From assembly GCF_030866765.1 (NCBI RefSeq), contig NZ_CP133017.1, forward strand, positions 5,808,501-5,872,500: a stretch of 64,000 nucleotides of DNA, in the 5' to 3' direction. Position numbers and translations under genes: made by a program. Numbering within the stretch: position 1 is the stretch's first letter; every line of letters starts with the position of its first letter. The notes under the pieces were generated by a model that was not told the DNA's origin, made no database searches, and saw only the letters and a list, made by a program, of their open reading frames with translations. The DNA comes from Paenibacillus silvisoli (GTDB lineage Bacteria; Bacillota; Bacilli; Paenibacillales; Paenibacillaceae). Below, one piece after another: positions 44,066 through 52,889 of this stretch.

Positions 44066-44368
44066 CCATTTTCTCTCCTTTATTCCACGCGAATACATAC
44101 ATTTTCTTACAACCGCTTATTCGATGCCGCCCATTCTATTCCTTCCGTCGGCCACGCCAGAATATCCAAAATATTCCTTTTGGCATATGCGTCAGCTCCT
44201 AAAGAACTACTTGGTATTTCTATTCATCCCCGTGTGCAGTTGAAAACCATGACATCCTATCCATGCGCAAATAACCATATCCCTTCTCAAAAAAAGAGGC
44301 CCCCACGAGTTCAGCGAACTTGTGGATAGCCTCTTCGCTTATTCTGCTGCGGTACCTAGCTGCTGGAG
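44066..44368. other. Promoter region of the Tc locus plus SDR terminator
   Basis: About 300 bases with no gene I can support. It must contain the Tc promoter. The distal part (44289-44335) is the terminator of the convergent-facing upstream SDR operon. Confidence 0.4.
44289..44335 (-). terminator. Terminator of the sugar-acid operon
   Basis: Stem AAAGAGGC...AGTTC/GAACT...GCCTCTT with seven U residues on the minus strand, 33 bases past the SDR stop. The loop motif AGTTC-NNN-GAACT recurs in the terminator at 49239. Confidence 0.85.
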
Positions 44369-45139
44369 CTAGATGCCCAAGCCTCCGGCGATGGAAAGCT
44401 CCGTTCCCGTTACCTGGCTGGATTCGTCCGACAGCAGAAAGACGACCCCATACGCCATATCCTCCGGCGTCTGCATACGGCCGCTCGGCACGCGGGTTTT
44501 AGCCATTTCATGCAGCTGCTCCTCATGGATGCCCATTTTCTCATGCAGCTCGATTTCCCCATCGGACGCCACCCAGCCAACGGTTACCCAGTTCGAACGG
44601 ATGCCTTCTTTGGCATAATGGACCCCGATATGACGGTTAAGCGTAAGCAGGGCGCCTTTCGAGCATGAATAGGCCGCAAGCTCCTTAGCGCCTTTATGCG
44701 CATTGGTCGAACCGATCTGAACGATCGAGCCTCCGCCCGTCCTTAACATCGCCAGAATGGCATATTTCGAACAGAAGAACGCCCCTTTCACATTGACGTC
44801 GAAAATAGAATCGAACAGCTCCTCCGTCGTCTCCAGCATCGTGCCCCGGGGAAAAATGCCCGCATTGTTCACAAGTCCATCGATGCGCCCGAAATGCGCG
44901 ACCGACTCCTCGATCAATTCGCGGCAAGCCGCCTCGGTGCCGATATCCTTTCGAACGAACAGCGCTTCCGATCCGATATCGTCCACGATCCGCGAGACCA
45001 CCTGACTCCCTTCCCGCTCGTTCCTCCCGCTGACAATCACCTTCGCGCCCTCGGCCGCGCACATGAGGGCGATGCCTTTACCGATCCCTCTTGTCCCGCC
45101 GGTCACTACGATCACTTTGCCATCCAGACGTTTGCGCAT
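44369..45139 (-). CDS. SDR-family oxidoreductase (sugar/ketone dehydrogenase-like) 1
   Basis: A 256-residue classical short-chain dehydrogenase: NAD(P)-binding TGGTRGIGKG, NNAGIFPRG, and the catalytic pair Tyr/Lys in YSCSK preceded by the serine in QIGSTNAHKG. The C terminus SSQVTGTELSIAGGLGI is typical. ATG 45139 is chosen over an upstream in-frame extension that would overlap the dehydratase gene; GGAGAG precedes it. It follows the dehydratase stop by ten bases, so it acts in the same pathway, probably on a sugar acid or its lactone/keto product. Confidence 0.9.
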   Translation of the reverse strand: MRKRLDGKVIVVTGGTRGIGKGIALMCAAEGAKVIVSGRNEREGSQVVSRIVDDIGSEALFVRKDIGTEAACRELIEESVAHFGRIDGLVNNAGIFPRGTMLETTEELFDSIFDVNVKGAFFCSKYAILAMLRTGGGSIVQIGSTNAHKGAKELAAYSCSKGALLTLNRHIGVHYAKEGIRSNWVTVGWVASDGEIELHEKMGIHEEQLHEMAKTRVPSGRMQTPEDMAYGVVFLLSDESSQVTGTELSIAGGLGI

Positions 45140-45149
45140 GCTCTCTCCA

Positions 45150-47144
45150 CTAGCCTCCCGTCTCCCGCTTGGTTCCCGCCAATGCCGCCATGCCCGCTTG
45201 CAGCGTTTCAACGATCCGATCCACATCGTAAATGCTGCCTCTCCACGTGCCTCCGCTTGCCGCCTGCAGCGCGGCCCACAGCCGGGTGTCGTCCGGCAGC
45301 GCCGGATCGGCGGCTAGGTCCCGGTGCATGGGACGAGCTGCCAATATAGCCGCGCCGGTCTCCGGGCCGAAACGCTCCTCGCCTTGACCGATGAAATGAA
45401 TGCTGCCTTCCAGCTTGTTGCGGTCGATGCAAACCTCAATCCAATCACCGTTCTGCACTTTGCCGATCGGGCCGCCGGCTAATGCCTCCGGACCGATATG
45501 ACCGATGCACGCCCCGGTCGACACGCCGGAGAAGCGGGCATCCGTGAGCAGCGTCACATGCTTGCCGAAGGGGAGATATTTTAACGCGGAGGTGAGTTGG
45601 TAGGTTTCCTCCATCCCCGTTCCCGATGGGCCTCTGCCGATCAGCGCCAAAATATCGCCTGCCTGAATATGGCCGAGCTTAATCGCCTTAACCGCTTCTT
45701 TTTCGGACGTGAACACCTTAGCCTGCCCGATATGGCGGTAGACGCCGTCTTCGCCGACCACGTCAGGGTCGATTGCCGTTGATTTGATGACGGAGCCTTC
45801 CGGCGCCAAATTGCCGACCGGGAACGTAACCGTGGATGTCAGTCCTCTCGCGGATGCCCGTTCCGGGCTCATAATGACCTCATCCGGATCAATGCCATCG
45901 GTGTCCTGCAGCCGTTTGCGAATGACATGGCGCCGCTCGGAATCCTTCCACCAATCCAGTAGATCGTCAAGCGATTCGCCCGCGACGGTCTTCGCCTTCA
46001 CGTTCAGCAGACCGAGCTTCCGCAGATGAAGCATGACCTCCGGCACGCCCCCCGCCATAAACACGCGGATCGTCGGATGATACTCCGGTCCGTTCGGCAG
46101 CACGCTCACCAGCCGCGGAACCGCCTTGTTCACGCGCGTCCAATCCGCTACGTCCGGAATGCGGCATGACGCCGCATACGCAATCGCGGGGATATGCAGC
46201 AGCAAATTCGTGGAACCGCCGAATGCGGCATGAACCGCCATCGCGTTCTCTACTGCGGCGTCGGTCAAAATATCCCGCATGGCCATTCCATTGGCCTGCA
46301 TCCATTGAATCGCTCTCGCCGATTGTCTGGCTATGTCGTGCCAGATCGGCTGCCCGGAAGGAGCGAGCGCCGAATGCGGCAGCGACATGCCGAGCGCCTC
46401 GGCTACAACCTGAGCCGAGGCGGCGGTGCCGAGAAACTGGCAGCCGCCTCCCGGCGTGGCGCACACGCGGCAGCCCAAATCGGCCGCTTCGTCCACCGTG
46501 ATCTGACCGTTCGCGTAACGCGCGCCGATGGTCTGGATTTTGGCCGCGTCTTCACCGGCGGTCGGGGGTAGCGTGACGCCTCCCGGCACGATGATCGCGG
46601 GAAGATCGTGCATCGCCGCGAGGGCGATCATCATGGCGGGCAGCCCTTTGTCGCAGGTGCCCACTCCAATGATGCCGCTCCTTGTCGGAAGCGACCGGAT
46701 CAGGCGCCGGTACACCATCGCCGCATCGTTGCGGTAGGGCAGCGAGTCGAACATGCCGGTCGTCCCTTGCGATCGCCCGTCGCAGGGATCGCTGACGAAC
46801 GCGGCAAACGGCACCCCGCCGAGCGCGCTCACTTCAAGCGCCGCCTCCTTTACGAGCAGGCCTACCTCCCAGTGGCCGGTATGGTAGCCGAGCGCGATCG
46901 GCGTTCCGTCCTCGCCGCGGACACCGCCCTGCGTGCTTAGTATAAGGACCTGCTTGCCGAGAAGCCGCTCCGGCTTCCAGCCCATGCCGACATTTTGGCT
47001 CATGCCGAATAAGTCCCCGCTCGGGAGATTCATCAGCATGTCGGATGTCAGCGGCAGCTTGCCTTCCGGACCGGCCGCGTGGGTGAAAATATCGTAATGG
47101 CTCGGCTCCTCCGGCCCCATGATGAAGCGTAATGCTTCGGTCAT
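45150..47144 (-). CDS. YjhG/YagF-type sugar-acid (D-xylonate) dehydratase, IlvD/Edd family
   Basis: A 664-residue iron-sulfur dehydratase matching Escherichia coli YjhG, as I recall it, along its full length: [75 protein letters not shown] and [21 protein letters not shown]. The cysteines of DPCDG, GTCDKG and GGGCQF are the expected cluster ligands. YjhG dehydrates D-xylonate to 2-keto-3-deoxy-xylonate; the exact acid here is not certain. GAGGTAG precedes the ATG. Flanked on both sides by SDR genes in one operon, but no aldolase or lactonase is adjacent. Confidence 0.93.
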   Translation of the reverse strand: MTEALRFIMGPEEPSHYDIFTHAAGPEGKLPLTSDMLMNLPSGDLFGMSQNVGMGWKPERLLGKQVLILSTQGGVRGEDGTPIALGYHTGHWEVGLLVKEAALEVSALGGVPFAAFVSDPCDGRSQGTTGMFDSLPYRNDAAMVYRRLIRSLPTRSGIIGVGTCDKGLPAMMIALAAMHDLPAIIVPGGVTLPPTAGEDAAKIQTIGARYANGQITVDEAADLGCRVCATPGGGCQFLGTAASAQVVAEALGMSLPHSALAPSGQPIWHDIARQSARAIQWMQANGMAMRDILTDAAVENAMAVHAAFGGSTNLLLHIPAIAYAASCRIPDVADWTRVNKAVPRLVSVLPNGPEYHPTIRVFMAGGVPEVMLHLRKLGLLNVKAKTVAGESLDDLLDWWKDSERRHVIRKRLQDTDGIDPDEVIMSPERASARGLTSTVTFPVGNLAPEGSVIKSTAIDPDVVGEDGVYRHIGQAKVFTSEKEAVKAIKLGHIQAGDILALIGRGPSGTGMEETYQLTSALKYLPFGKHVTLLTDARFSGVSTGACIGHIGPEALAGGPIGKVQNGDWIEVCIDRNKLEGSIHFIGQGEERFGPETGAAILAARPMHRDLAADPALPDDTRLWAALQAASGGTWRGSIYDVDRIVETLQAGMAALAGTKRETGG

Positions 47145-47168
47145 CGTTCTACCTCACCCTCGGTTTCG

Positions 47169-47951
47169 TTATTTCCAGCATACGATCGTTTCGCCGGATA
47201 AGGCGTCCGAAGCGGAGCCGCACAGGAACAGGACGATGCTTGACATATCTTCGGGCTGCGCGATGCGCTGCAGACGGGATAACCCTTCTTCGCTGCGCAC
47301 GGTCCGCGTTGCCAGAAATCTGCCGGTATAGGTAGGAGCCGGCGATATGCAGTTGACGTTGACATCATACGGACGCAGCTGTTCCGCAAGGCTTCTCGTG
47401 TACGAAGAAATGCCCGTCTTGGCCGCGGCATAGATGATTCCGTTCGACACCGGCACATGACCGGCGATCGATCCTACGTTCACGATTTTCCCGGCTCTTC
47501 TCCCTCTCATATGCAAGCCCGCGTATTTGCAGGCATACATGGTGGAAAGCAGATTCCGCTCGACAACCGAACGAATATCGTCGATGGAAATATCGAGCGC
47601 ATCATTCGGCTTCGGGCGAGGCGTTTTGAAGCCGATGTCTCCTCCCGCGTTATTCACGAGAATATCCAACGTGCCCAGCTCGGCGATCGCGCCTTCGATT
47701 AGCTTTTCGACTTGAACCGGATCGGCCAAATCGGCTGCGATGAATGCCGATCTGACGCCAAGCTGCCTGATTTCTTCGGCAACCGCATGGCCGGAAGCCG
47801 CTTCGTTGAATTCGGCTGCCGAGCTGTCCCGGATGTCGTGAATGATGACGTTGGCGCCGGCGCGGGCCAGGTCCAACGCGTATTGCTTGCCAAGTCCGCG
47901 GCTGGAGCCGGTAACTAACGCATTTTTGCCTTGCAAGCCAGTCGTTTGCAA
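47169..47951 (-). CDS. SDR-family oxidoreductase 2
   Basis: A 260-residue classical SDR with TGSSRGLGKQ, NNAGGD and the catalytic serine/tyrosine/lysine of NVGSIAGHVPVSNGIIYAAAK. It ends in SGETIVCWK, a slightly unusual tail. It lies 24 bases upstream of the dehydratase, likely oxidising the sugar to the lactone or acid that the dehydratase uses. The arrangement of dehydrogenase, dehydratase and dehydrogenase suggests an oxidative, non-phosphorylating sugar route (inference). Confidence 0.9.
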   Translation of the reverse strand: MQTTGLQGKNALVTGSSRGLGKQYALDLARAGANVIIHDIRDSSAAEFNEAASGHAVAEEIRQLGVRSAFIAADLADPVQVEKLIEGAIAELGTLDILVNNAGGDIGFKTPRPKPNDALDISIDDIRSVVERNLLSTMYACKYAGLHMRGRRAGKIVNVGSIAGHVPVSNGIIYAAAKTGISSYTRSLAEQLRPYDVNVNCISPAPTYTGRFLATRTVRSEEGLSRLQRIAQPEDMSSIVLFLCGSASDALSGETIVCWK

Positions 47952-48076
47952 AAGGATCCCTCCATTTTGGTCAACTTACTGAATCGCTTATATTGCTGGG
48001 TGGTCTAGTCCACTATTTCACTTTATACGTAAAAAGTCTGTCGAATTGGCTTTGCCGGCATTATCTTTTCGCACCC

Positions 48077-48119
48077 TACATCTACATCTACATCTACATC
48101 TACATCTACATCTACATCT
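48077..48119. repeat. Hexanucleotide microsatellite (CATCTA)~7
   Basis: About seven tandem copies of CATCTA, GATGTA-phase on the coding strand. The stop codon of the MDR gene falls inside the first unit, which reads ATG TAG in frame, so unit gain or loss would change only the 3' untranslated spacer. Confidence 0.95.
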
Positions 48120-49134
48120 GCGTCCAATCCAAGACAACGCCCGTAAACGTCTCCGGTTCATGGAGCAAGCCGTCATAGGCTTCTTTAATTTGGCTCGGCT
48201 TGATCGTATGCGAGATTTGCTTCTCCAGCTCCAGCTTGCCTTGACGAATCCAATCGAACACCAGCTGCTGCTTGCTATGGAGCGATACGATGCTCGGCAG
48301 CTCGGAATAGACCGGCAAGCACCACTCGAGTCCGCCGCGCATCGTAATCCACCGCACATGCATTGCGGATAGCAGCTCCGTCAGGTTGCCTTCGACCGGC
48401 ACGCGGGGACTGCCGAGCAGGACGATCTGTCCGAAATTGGCCGTTGATTTCAGCGCTTGCATCACCACGCTGCTGTGGCCTACGGCATCGATTGTAATGT
48501 GAGCCAGCTTACCGCCGGTAATCGATTTGATCTGCTCCCGTACTTCCTCGTCGGTGCCTCCGATCGTAATCGGCAGTCCGCATTGCTCAGCCAGCCTGCG
48601 GCGATGCTCGTTTGGCTCGACGCCAATGACCTGGCAGCCCAGATTCCGGAACATTTGCGCGGCCAGATTGCCTACCATGCCGAGACCGAATACGGCAACC
48701 CAAGCATTATGCGGAATTTCGCTCAAAATAATGGACGTCGCCGCTACGCCCGCCATGCGCGAAGAGACGGCAATGGCCGGATGAATGGACTCCGGCACCT
48801 CGATGATGAGCTCCTGCTGGTTGACCATGATCGCGGAGGCGTGCTTGCCGAAGGTATAGACGCGTTGTCCTGCCTTTGCTTTCGTTACGTTCTTCCCGAC
48901 CTTACGCACGATCCCGACGTTCGCATATCCGGATTTCCACGGATACGAGTTCCAGTTGCCGGGCTTGAATACGCCCGCGTCCTTGGCCGTGTAATTGGCC
49001 AGCTCTGTCCCTGCGCTTATGAAGGTATATTCCGTTTCGATGAATACTTCGTCCGGCCCAACTTCCTCATTCAGACTCAACGTTTGCAGCTCGACCAGAT
49101 TAGGGCCAGTAACGACGGCTTGCTTGATCTCCAT
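48112..49134 (-). CDS. Zinc-type alcohol/polyol dehydrogenase-like MDR protein
   Basis: A 340-residue medium-chain dehydrogenase/reductase. It has a GroES-like N domain (TFISAGTELANYTAK, PWKSGYANVGIVRKVG) and a Rossmann domain with VAVFGLGMVGNLAAQMF and the acidic VIGVEPNEH. The usual catalytic-zinc Cys of the CGTD motif is replaced here (SAGTE), so it may be zinc-independent. It sits 160 bases upstream of the SDR-dehydratase genes on the same strand and could start the operon. Its stop codon lies in a hexanucleotide tandem repeat. Confidence 0.87.
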   Translation of the reverse strand: MEIKQAVVTGPNLVELQTLSLNEEVGPDEVFIETEYTFISAGTELANYTAKDAGVFKPGNWNSYPWKSGYANVGIVRKVGKNVTKAKAGQRVYTFGKHASAIMVNQQELIIEVPESIHPAIAVSSRMAGVAATSIILSEIPHNAWVAVFGLGMVGNLAAQMFRNLGCQVIGVEPNEHRRRLAEQCGLPITIGGTDEEVREQIKSITGGKLAHITIDAVGHSSVVMQALKSTANFGQIVLLGSPRVPVEGNLTELLSAMHVRWITMRGGLEWCLPVYSELPSIVSLHSKQQLVFDWIRQGKLELEKQISHTIKPSQIKEAYDGLLHEPETFTGVVLDWTQM

Positions 49135-49238
49135 TCATGATCAACTCCTGTACCGATATGGTTTTAAGTCTATTAATACCGCTCATCGATACTAGTACTT
49201 CAATATAGTTGTGGATTTTCCTTTATTTTCAAGACGAC

Positions 49239-49280
49239 AAAAAAGACTTCTTACCAGTTCGGTGAACTCGCAAGAAGTCT
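49239..49280 (-). terminator. Terminator downstream of the amidase gene
   Basis: Stem AAGACTTCTT...AGTTC/GAACT...AAGAAGTCT with six U residues on the minus strand, about 150 bases past the amidase stop. Its loop resembles that of the terminator at 44289. Confidence 0.85.
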
Positions 49281-49323
49281 CTTATTGATAGATAAACGGT
49301 CTACTTTGATCGTGCTAGACCCT

Positions 49324-49392
49324 CGTTGTCGATGCGCGATTTCAACGCATCGAGACAACGACAAAGAGCGCCGATCAATTGAGATCGACGCT
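49324..49392. other. Two adjacent hairpins in the amidase 3' region
   Basis: CGTTGTC.ATGCG pairs with CGCAT...GACAACG (49324-49360), and AGCG.CGATC with GATCG.CGCT (49367-49392). Both lie between the amidase stop and its terminator, so the 3' untranslated RNA would be highly structured. Function unknown. Confidence 0.5.
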
Positions 49393-49428
49393 GCTTCATA
49401 GTCACTGAACAATCGAAACCGATATACC

Positions 49429-50427
49429 CTACCGCATGATGTCCTTCATTCGCTGCGATACAAGCGGATAGAAATGGCTTCTGGCGCTGGCGGTGGAGTT
49501 GCCTCCGAAAAACCCGGTGCCGGGACATGTTTTTATCGCGTGGCCAACCCCATTGTCAAGCACCCGCTCCCCCGTGTTAATGTCCCACCAGTGGTGGTAT
49601 GTGATGCTGTCCACGGATGGCGTCAGCCCGTACTTGAGCATAAGCAGTGCCGCGACCGTCACGATCGTCTCCCGCTGCTCCGGCGTCATCTGATTATGTC
49701 CCGCGTCAAAATCGCCGACGTTCTCGATCGCAAGCGCATCCGCTTCAATGGCATGCATCGCGTCATTGTTCAGCAGCCCGAACGAGCCTTCGGGAGGTGT
49801 GTCGAACGGCCGGCCTACCGCCACCTTCCCATCCGGAAAGGTCGTCAATTGCTGGCTGATCATGCTCCAGTTCATCCCGCTGACATGATACTCTTCCATC
49901 CCCGCCAGCATGGCAAAATGATTCGACCCGTTAAATTCCTTATAGGAAGGCTGGAACGTATGATGCTGCTGGATTTTGCGAACGGTTCGGTTGAATTTTT
50001 GATTGAAAATCCAATCCTTGAACTCCTCTCTCGTCATTAATACGAACTTTCCTTGCATGCTCAGCTTTCGGGGCGGAATCTTAATATGCTGTCCGACGCG
50101 AATGGTATCGGAAGTCAGCCCGTTCGTGGATTTGATGGCAGCGACGGACGAAGTGAAGGACTGCGCAAGCTCCCACAGCGTGTCTCCCGAAACGACCTCA
50201 TACATGACCGGAACCCTTAGCCGCTGACCGACCTGAAGCAAGTCCGTTTGCAGTCCGTTTATCCGTTTCAAGTCTTCGACGGTCGTTCCGTAGGTTCTCG
50301 CGATTTCCCATAAGGTGTCGCCAGGTTTGATATCGTATAGGTTTCTGGGGTTGTTTTGAGCAGCGGCATTCGAAACGTGTAGCAGCATGACTGCCAAGCT
50401 AACCAGCAGGCACAATGATTTTTTCAT
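49429..50427 (-). CDS. Secreted N-acetylmuramoyl-L-alanine amidase with two LysM domains
   Basis: A 332-residue secreted cell-wall hydrolase. It has a Sec signal peptide (MKKSLCLLVSLAVMLLHVSNAAA) and two LysM repeats (YDIKPGDTLWEIARTYGTT...VGQRLRVP; YEVVSGDTLWELAQSF...VGQHIKIPP). An amidase_2/PGRP-type catalytic domain follows, with the zinc-site histidine in QQHHTFQPSY, the segment YHHWWDINTGE and the terminal HAIKTCPGTGFFGG. It cleaves the lactyl-peptide bond of peptidoglycan. ATG 50427 is chosen because AAGGGGA lies eight bases upstream; another ATG lies six codons earlier. Confidence 0.92.
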   Translation of the reverse strand: MKKSLCLLVSLAVMLLHVSNAAAQNNPRNLYDIKPGDTLWEIARTYGTTVEDLKRINGLQTDLLQVGQRLRVPVMYEVVSGDTLWELAQSFTSSVAAIKSTNGLTSDTIRVGQHIKIPPRKLSMQGKFVLMTREEFKDWIFNQKFNRTVRKIQQHHTFQPSYKEFNGSNHFAMLAGMEEYHVSGMNWSMISQQLTTFPDGKVAVGRPFDTPPEGSFGLLNNDAMHAIEADALAIENVGDFDAGHNQMTPEQRETIVTVAALLMLKYGLTPSVDSITYHHWWDINTGERVLDNGVGHAIKTCPGTGFFGGNSTASARSHFYPLVSQRMKDIMR

Positions 50428-50860
50428 TCGTAAGGTCCCCTTCATTCGCTTTCCAAGCTTTAACTTGAGCAAATAAAGGAAGAAATATTACGGATAGCTT
50501 CAATCGTCATCAAATCAACGAAAAAGAGTCTACTTATAGGGTCGATGGGCATGTTGAGTTTATTATATGGATGACTTGTTTGCATGTGAAACAGTCGTAC
50601 TGCACAGATTCGATGAGGGCTATTTTATTTCACGTTTGTGCTGTACAGCCACCACGTTGAAGCGTGTGGCTGTTATTCCTTATATTCGTCAAACCGCTTA
50701 TGTGCACTGTCAACCACGAAATCACACCTCACTGCATGTTCCCCATCAAAACAGCCTTCACAGTACGGAAATAATCGCCTGTATATGCTTCCTAGACGCT
50801 CTCATGGCATAAGAAAAAGCACAACCGCATGAATGGATTGTGCTTACATGAAACTTCTCT
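50428..50860. other. Intergenic region at the left edge of the AT-rich island
   Basis: No gene supported. It holds the amidase promoter region, a perfect-looking hairpin (ACAGCCAC...GTGGCTGT, 50645-50673) without a U-run, and a terminator at 50814-50845. Base composition falls sharply in A+T-rich direction here. Confidence 0.5.
50814..50845 (-). terminator. Terminator of the small-gene cluster
   Basis: Stem AAGCACAA...CAT/ATG...TTGTGCTT with five U residues on the minus strand, 16 bases past the stop of the gene at 50861. Confidence 0.82.
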
Positions 50861-51097
50861 TTATTTAGTGGCTGGTAGATACTCCTGTGGTTCATTATCT
50901 AATCCCTCCCAGAATACCCATAGTCTTTGGCAGTCAGGGCATTTCAGAAAACTTTGCATCTTTGTGTACAGTTCTTCGCTGTCGATCTTTGCTTCATACT
51001 TATCATAATCAACGTCAGATATGAATTTGTACTCGATCTTGCAAGGAATATCACTGTACCTCAATACATTACCGCAAGCACACAACATCTTTGGCAT
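50861..51097 (-). CDS. Small hypothetical protein with zinc-ribbon-like cysteines
   Basis: 78 residues with CACGN near the N terminus and CPDC at about residue 53 (FLKCPDCQRLWVFWEG), a spacing that could bind one zinc ion. The start could be residue 4 (MLCACGN). It lies 14 bases from the next small gene and in a row with a SUKH protein and a CPCC remnant, a pattern common among immunity proteins of polymorphic toxin systems. No toxin gene is nearby. Function unknown. Confidence 0.6.
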   Translation of the reverse strand: MPKMLCACGNVLRYSDIPCKIEYKFISDVDYDKYEAKIDSEELYTKMQSFLKCPDCQRLWVFWEGLDNEPQEYLPATK

Positions 51098-51110
51098 TTG
51101 TAAATGTCAC

Positions 51111-51302
51111 CTACTTATACTCAATTGGGTCGTATATAGCACTACGTTTGCAAATCAGCTTTATTTCTTCAATACTTGTTTTCGTGTACCATTGTCGGAT
51201 ATATTTCAGTTCCTCTTCCTTCTTTAACCCCTGAACCTCACCAATCACATCGACACATAATCCATCTGAAATCTCTTTCTTGTATAAAGGACAATAAGTC
51301 AT
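51111..51302 (-). CDS. Small hypothetical protein, island cluster
   Basis: 63 residues from ATG 51302, with AGAGGG eight bases upstream: MTYCPLYKKEISDGLCVDVI and a charged helical tail. Cysteines at positions 4, 16 and near 50 (LICKRS) may bind metal. I do not recognise a domain. It belongs to the AT-rich run of small minus-strand genes. Confidence 0.55.
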   Translation of the reverse strand: MTYCPLYKKEISDGLCVDVIGEVQGLKKEEELKYIRQWYTKTSIEEIKLICKRSAIYDPIEYK

Positions 51303-51451
51303 GATACCAGCCCTCTTCAATCAAATTACTCTTTCATTAATCCAATTGTTATTCTACATTCTTATATTACGGTGGTAATAAGGAACATACTTAGGCTTTA
51401 TTTTTTTAATGTTTTTCAATTGTTCATTTACGTTCCAGTCTTTAGGTCTGG

Positions 51452-51637
51452 TTAATTATAAAAACCATTCTGCGCCTTCACTAATCCACTTTTCCCTGTA
51501 ACTTTCAAATGTTTGCCCATCATGTCATTACCATTCTCGTCGTATGGCACTTTTTCCAATTCATCAAATCCACATATAGGGCATATATACTTCAATTTTC
51601 CCATCCACCTTACATAAAATCGTATGATTTCATTCAT
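51452..51637 (-). pseudogene. Remnant of a cysteine-rich CPCC-type protein
   Basis: The reading frame begins like CPCC proteins (KLKYICPICGFDELEKVPYDENGND) but lacks the CPCC centre. A typical C-terminal end, EKWISEGAEWFL, is readable in a second frame and stops at 51456. A central deletion with frameshift explains both. The ATG at 51637 overlaps the SUKH gene's stop region. Confidence 0.6.
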
Positions 51638-51638
51638 T

Positions 51639-52061
51639 TCACCTCAAAATTTCAACCTGTCTTTCGATGAAGTAATAAAGATTCTTCGCTTCAATTTCTC
51701 CATTAGATTGTCCTTGCCCCCATGCTACGATAGGACATTCGCCATCCACCATTTGGTCAGTATCTAAACAATAAATCCAATCAGTACCAGACTCACTGAT
51801 AACAACATAACCATTAGGAAGTCCATACAACTTCCAATCCTGTGTTTTCTGGACGGAAATTTGTTCATCATTTAGCCCAATTCCATCAATTTCGAATCCT
51901 TCAAACCCTACATACCCATAGTTTCTTAATATCCATTTATAACTATTGGGCAACTTAACGCAGAGTTTTGCTTCAATGTCCCTTATAGTTTCTTCTCCAG
52001 TACCACTCAATGTATATACGTCATTATTTTCAATAATTGCTTTAATTCTATCTTGGTTCAT
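51639..52061 (-). CDS. SMI1/KNR4 (SUKH) family protein, probable immunity protein
   Basis: 140 residues of the SUKH fold: ETIRDIEAKLCVKLPNSYKWILRNYG near the N terminus, then GFEIDGIGL and DWIYCLDTDQ. In bacteria such proteins usually neutralise toxins of contact-dependent competition systems. ATG 52061 is chosen because GATAGGGG lies upstream; earlier in-frame ATGs lack a good site. No cognate toxin is present, so it appears to be an orphan. Confidence 0.8.
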   Translation of the reverse strand: MNQDRIKAIIENNDVYTLSGTGEETIRDIEAKLCVKLPNSYKWILRNYGYVGFEGFEIDGIGLNDEQISVQKTQDWKLYGLPNGYVVISESGTDWIYCLDTDQMVDGECPIVAWGQGQSNGEIEAKNLYYFIERQVEILR

Positions 52062-52571
52062 AGGTACGCCCCTATCTGATAAAATCATTTCTTTCATCAT
52101 CATACATTCGAATTAATTGTACAATATGTTGTCGTACCGCTTCAAAATTAACTCCTAGTCAAGTGGCGATAGTGCTATTGGCATATCTGAAAACATAAAA
52201 CATCAAAAAGGTAAAAAACACCTCCCGCCCTCCTACAAAAGAAAAAGCCCTCACATGGAAGGCTCCCTATCTGACTTACGATACACTAAACTCCCTTTAC
52301 ACAGACTCAAGTAAAGCAAATTTAAGATATGTATAAATATACATTTAAAAGAATTAAATCCATATCTGAACACTCAAGCAGTCTTATGTTAATTGAAATG
52401 TCGCCAAACTCCATTTCGACGACACAACCCATCATGACAAATTGAACTTGACATAAGATTAGACAGGTATATTTTTCATTTTTCTTATATAGGACGGTAG
52501 AACATATGGCGAAGGTCATTGCCGCGCAAACCAAAAAACTGACTTATACAGACTGAGGTCATAGAAATAAA
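52062..52571. other. AT-rich spacer with no supported gene
   Basis: Roughly 500 bases. A 70-codon minus-strand frame at 52322-52534 has no ribosome site or recognisable sequence. A weak stem with a U-run lies near 52245. Probably decayed island DNA. Confidence 0.4.
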
Positions 52572-52889
52572 TTATACGTAATAAGGGTCTGACTTAAACA
52601 GTAGCACAATAAAATCGACAATTGCACCTATAAAGAACAGACCTCCAGTAAAGAAGTAGAGTATTCCCATACCTACTTTACCTTCATAAAATTTATGCCC
52701 CCCAAAGTAACCAAGGAAGAAACATAAGGCCAAAGCAACCCATTTATTCTTCTGTTTTCCAGCTACGAATCCACCAACTAGATTAGTATTAGTATTAGTA
52801 TTTACATTAGAATCGGCTCAGCCCCGTAATTCCGGAGTCCTCCCAGCCAAAATTAATGATCTTGCAAGATCGCATGCTTTTTCGCGAAC

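Noticed and set aside
52322..52534. 70-codon minus-strand frame in the AT-rich island
   Set aside because: No ribosome site, no recognisable family and low complexity. Likely chance in decayed AT-rich DNA.
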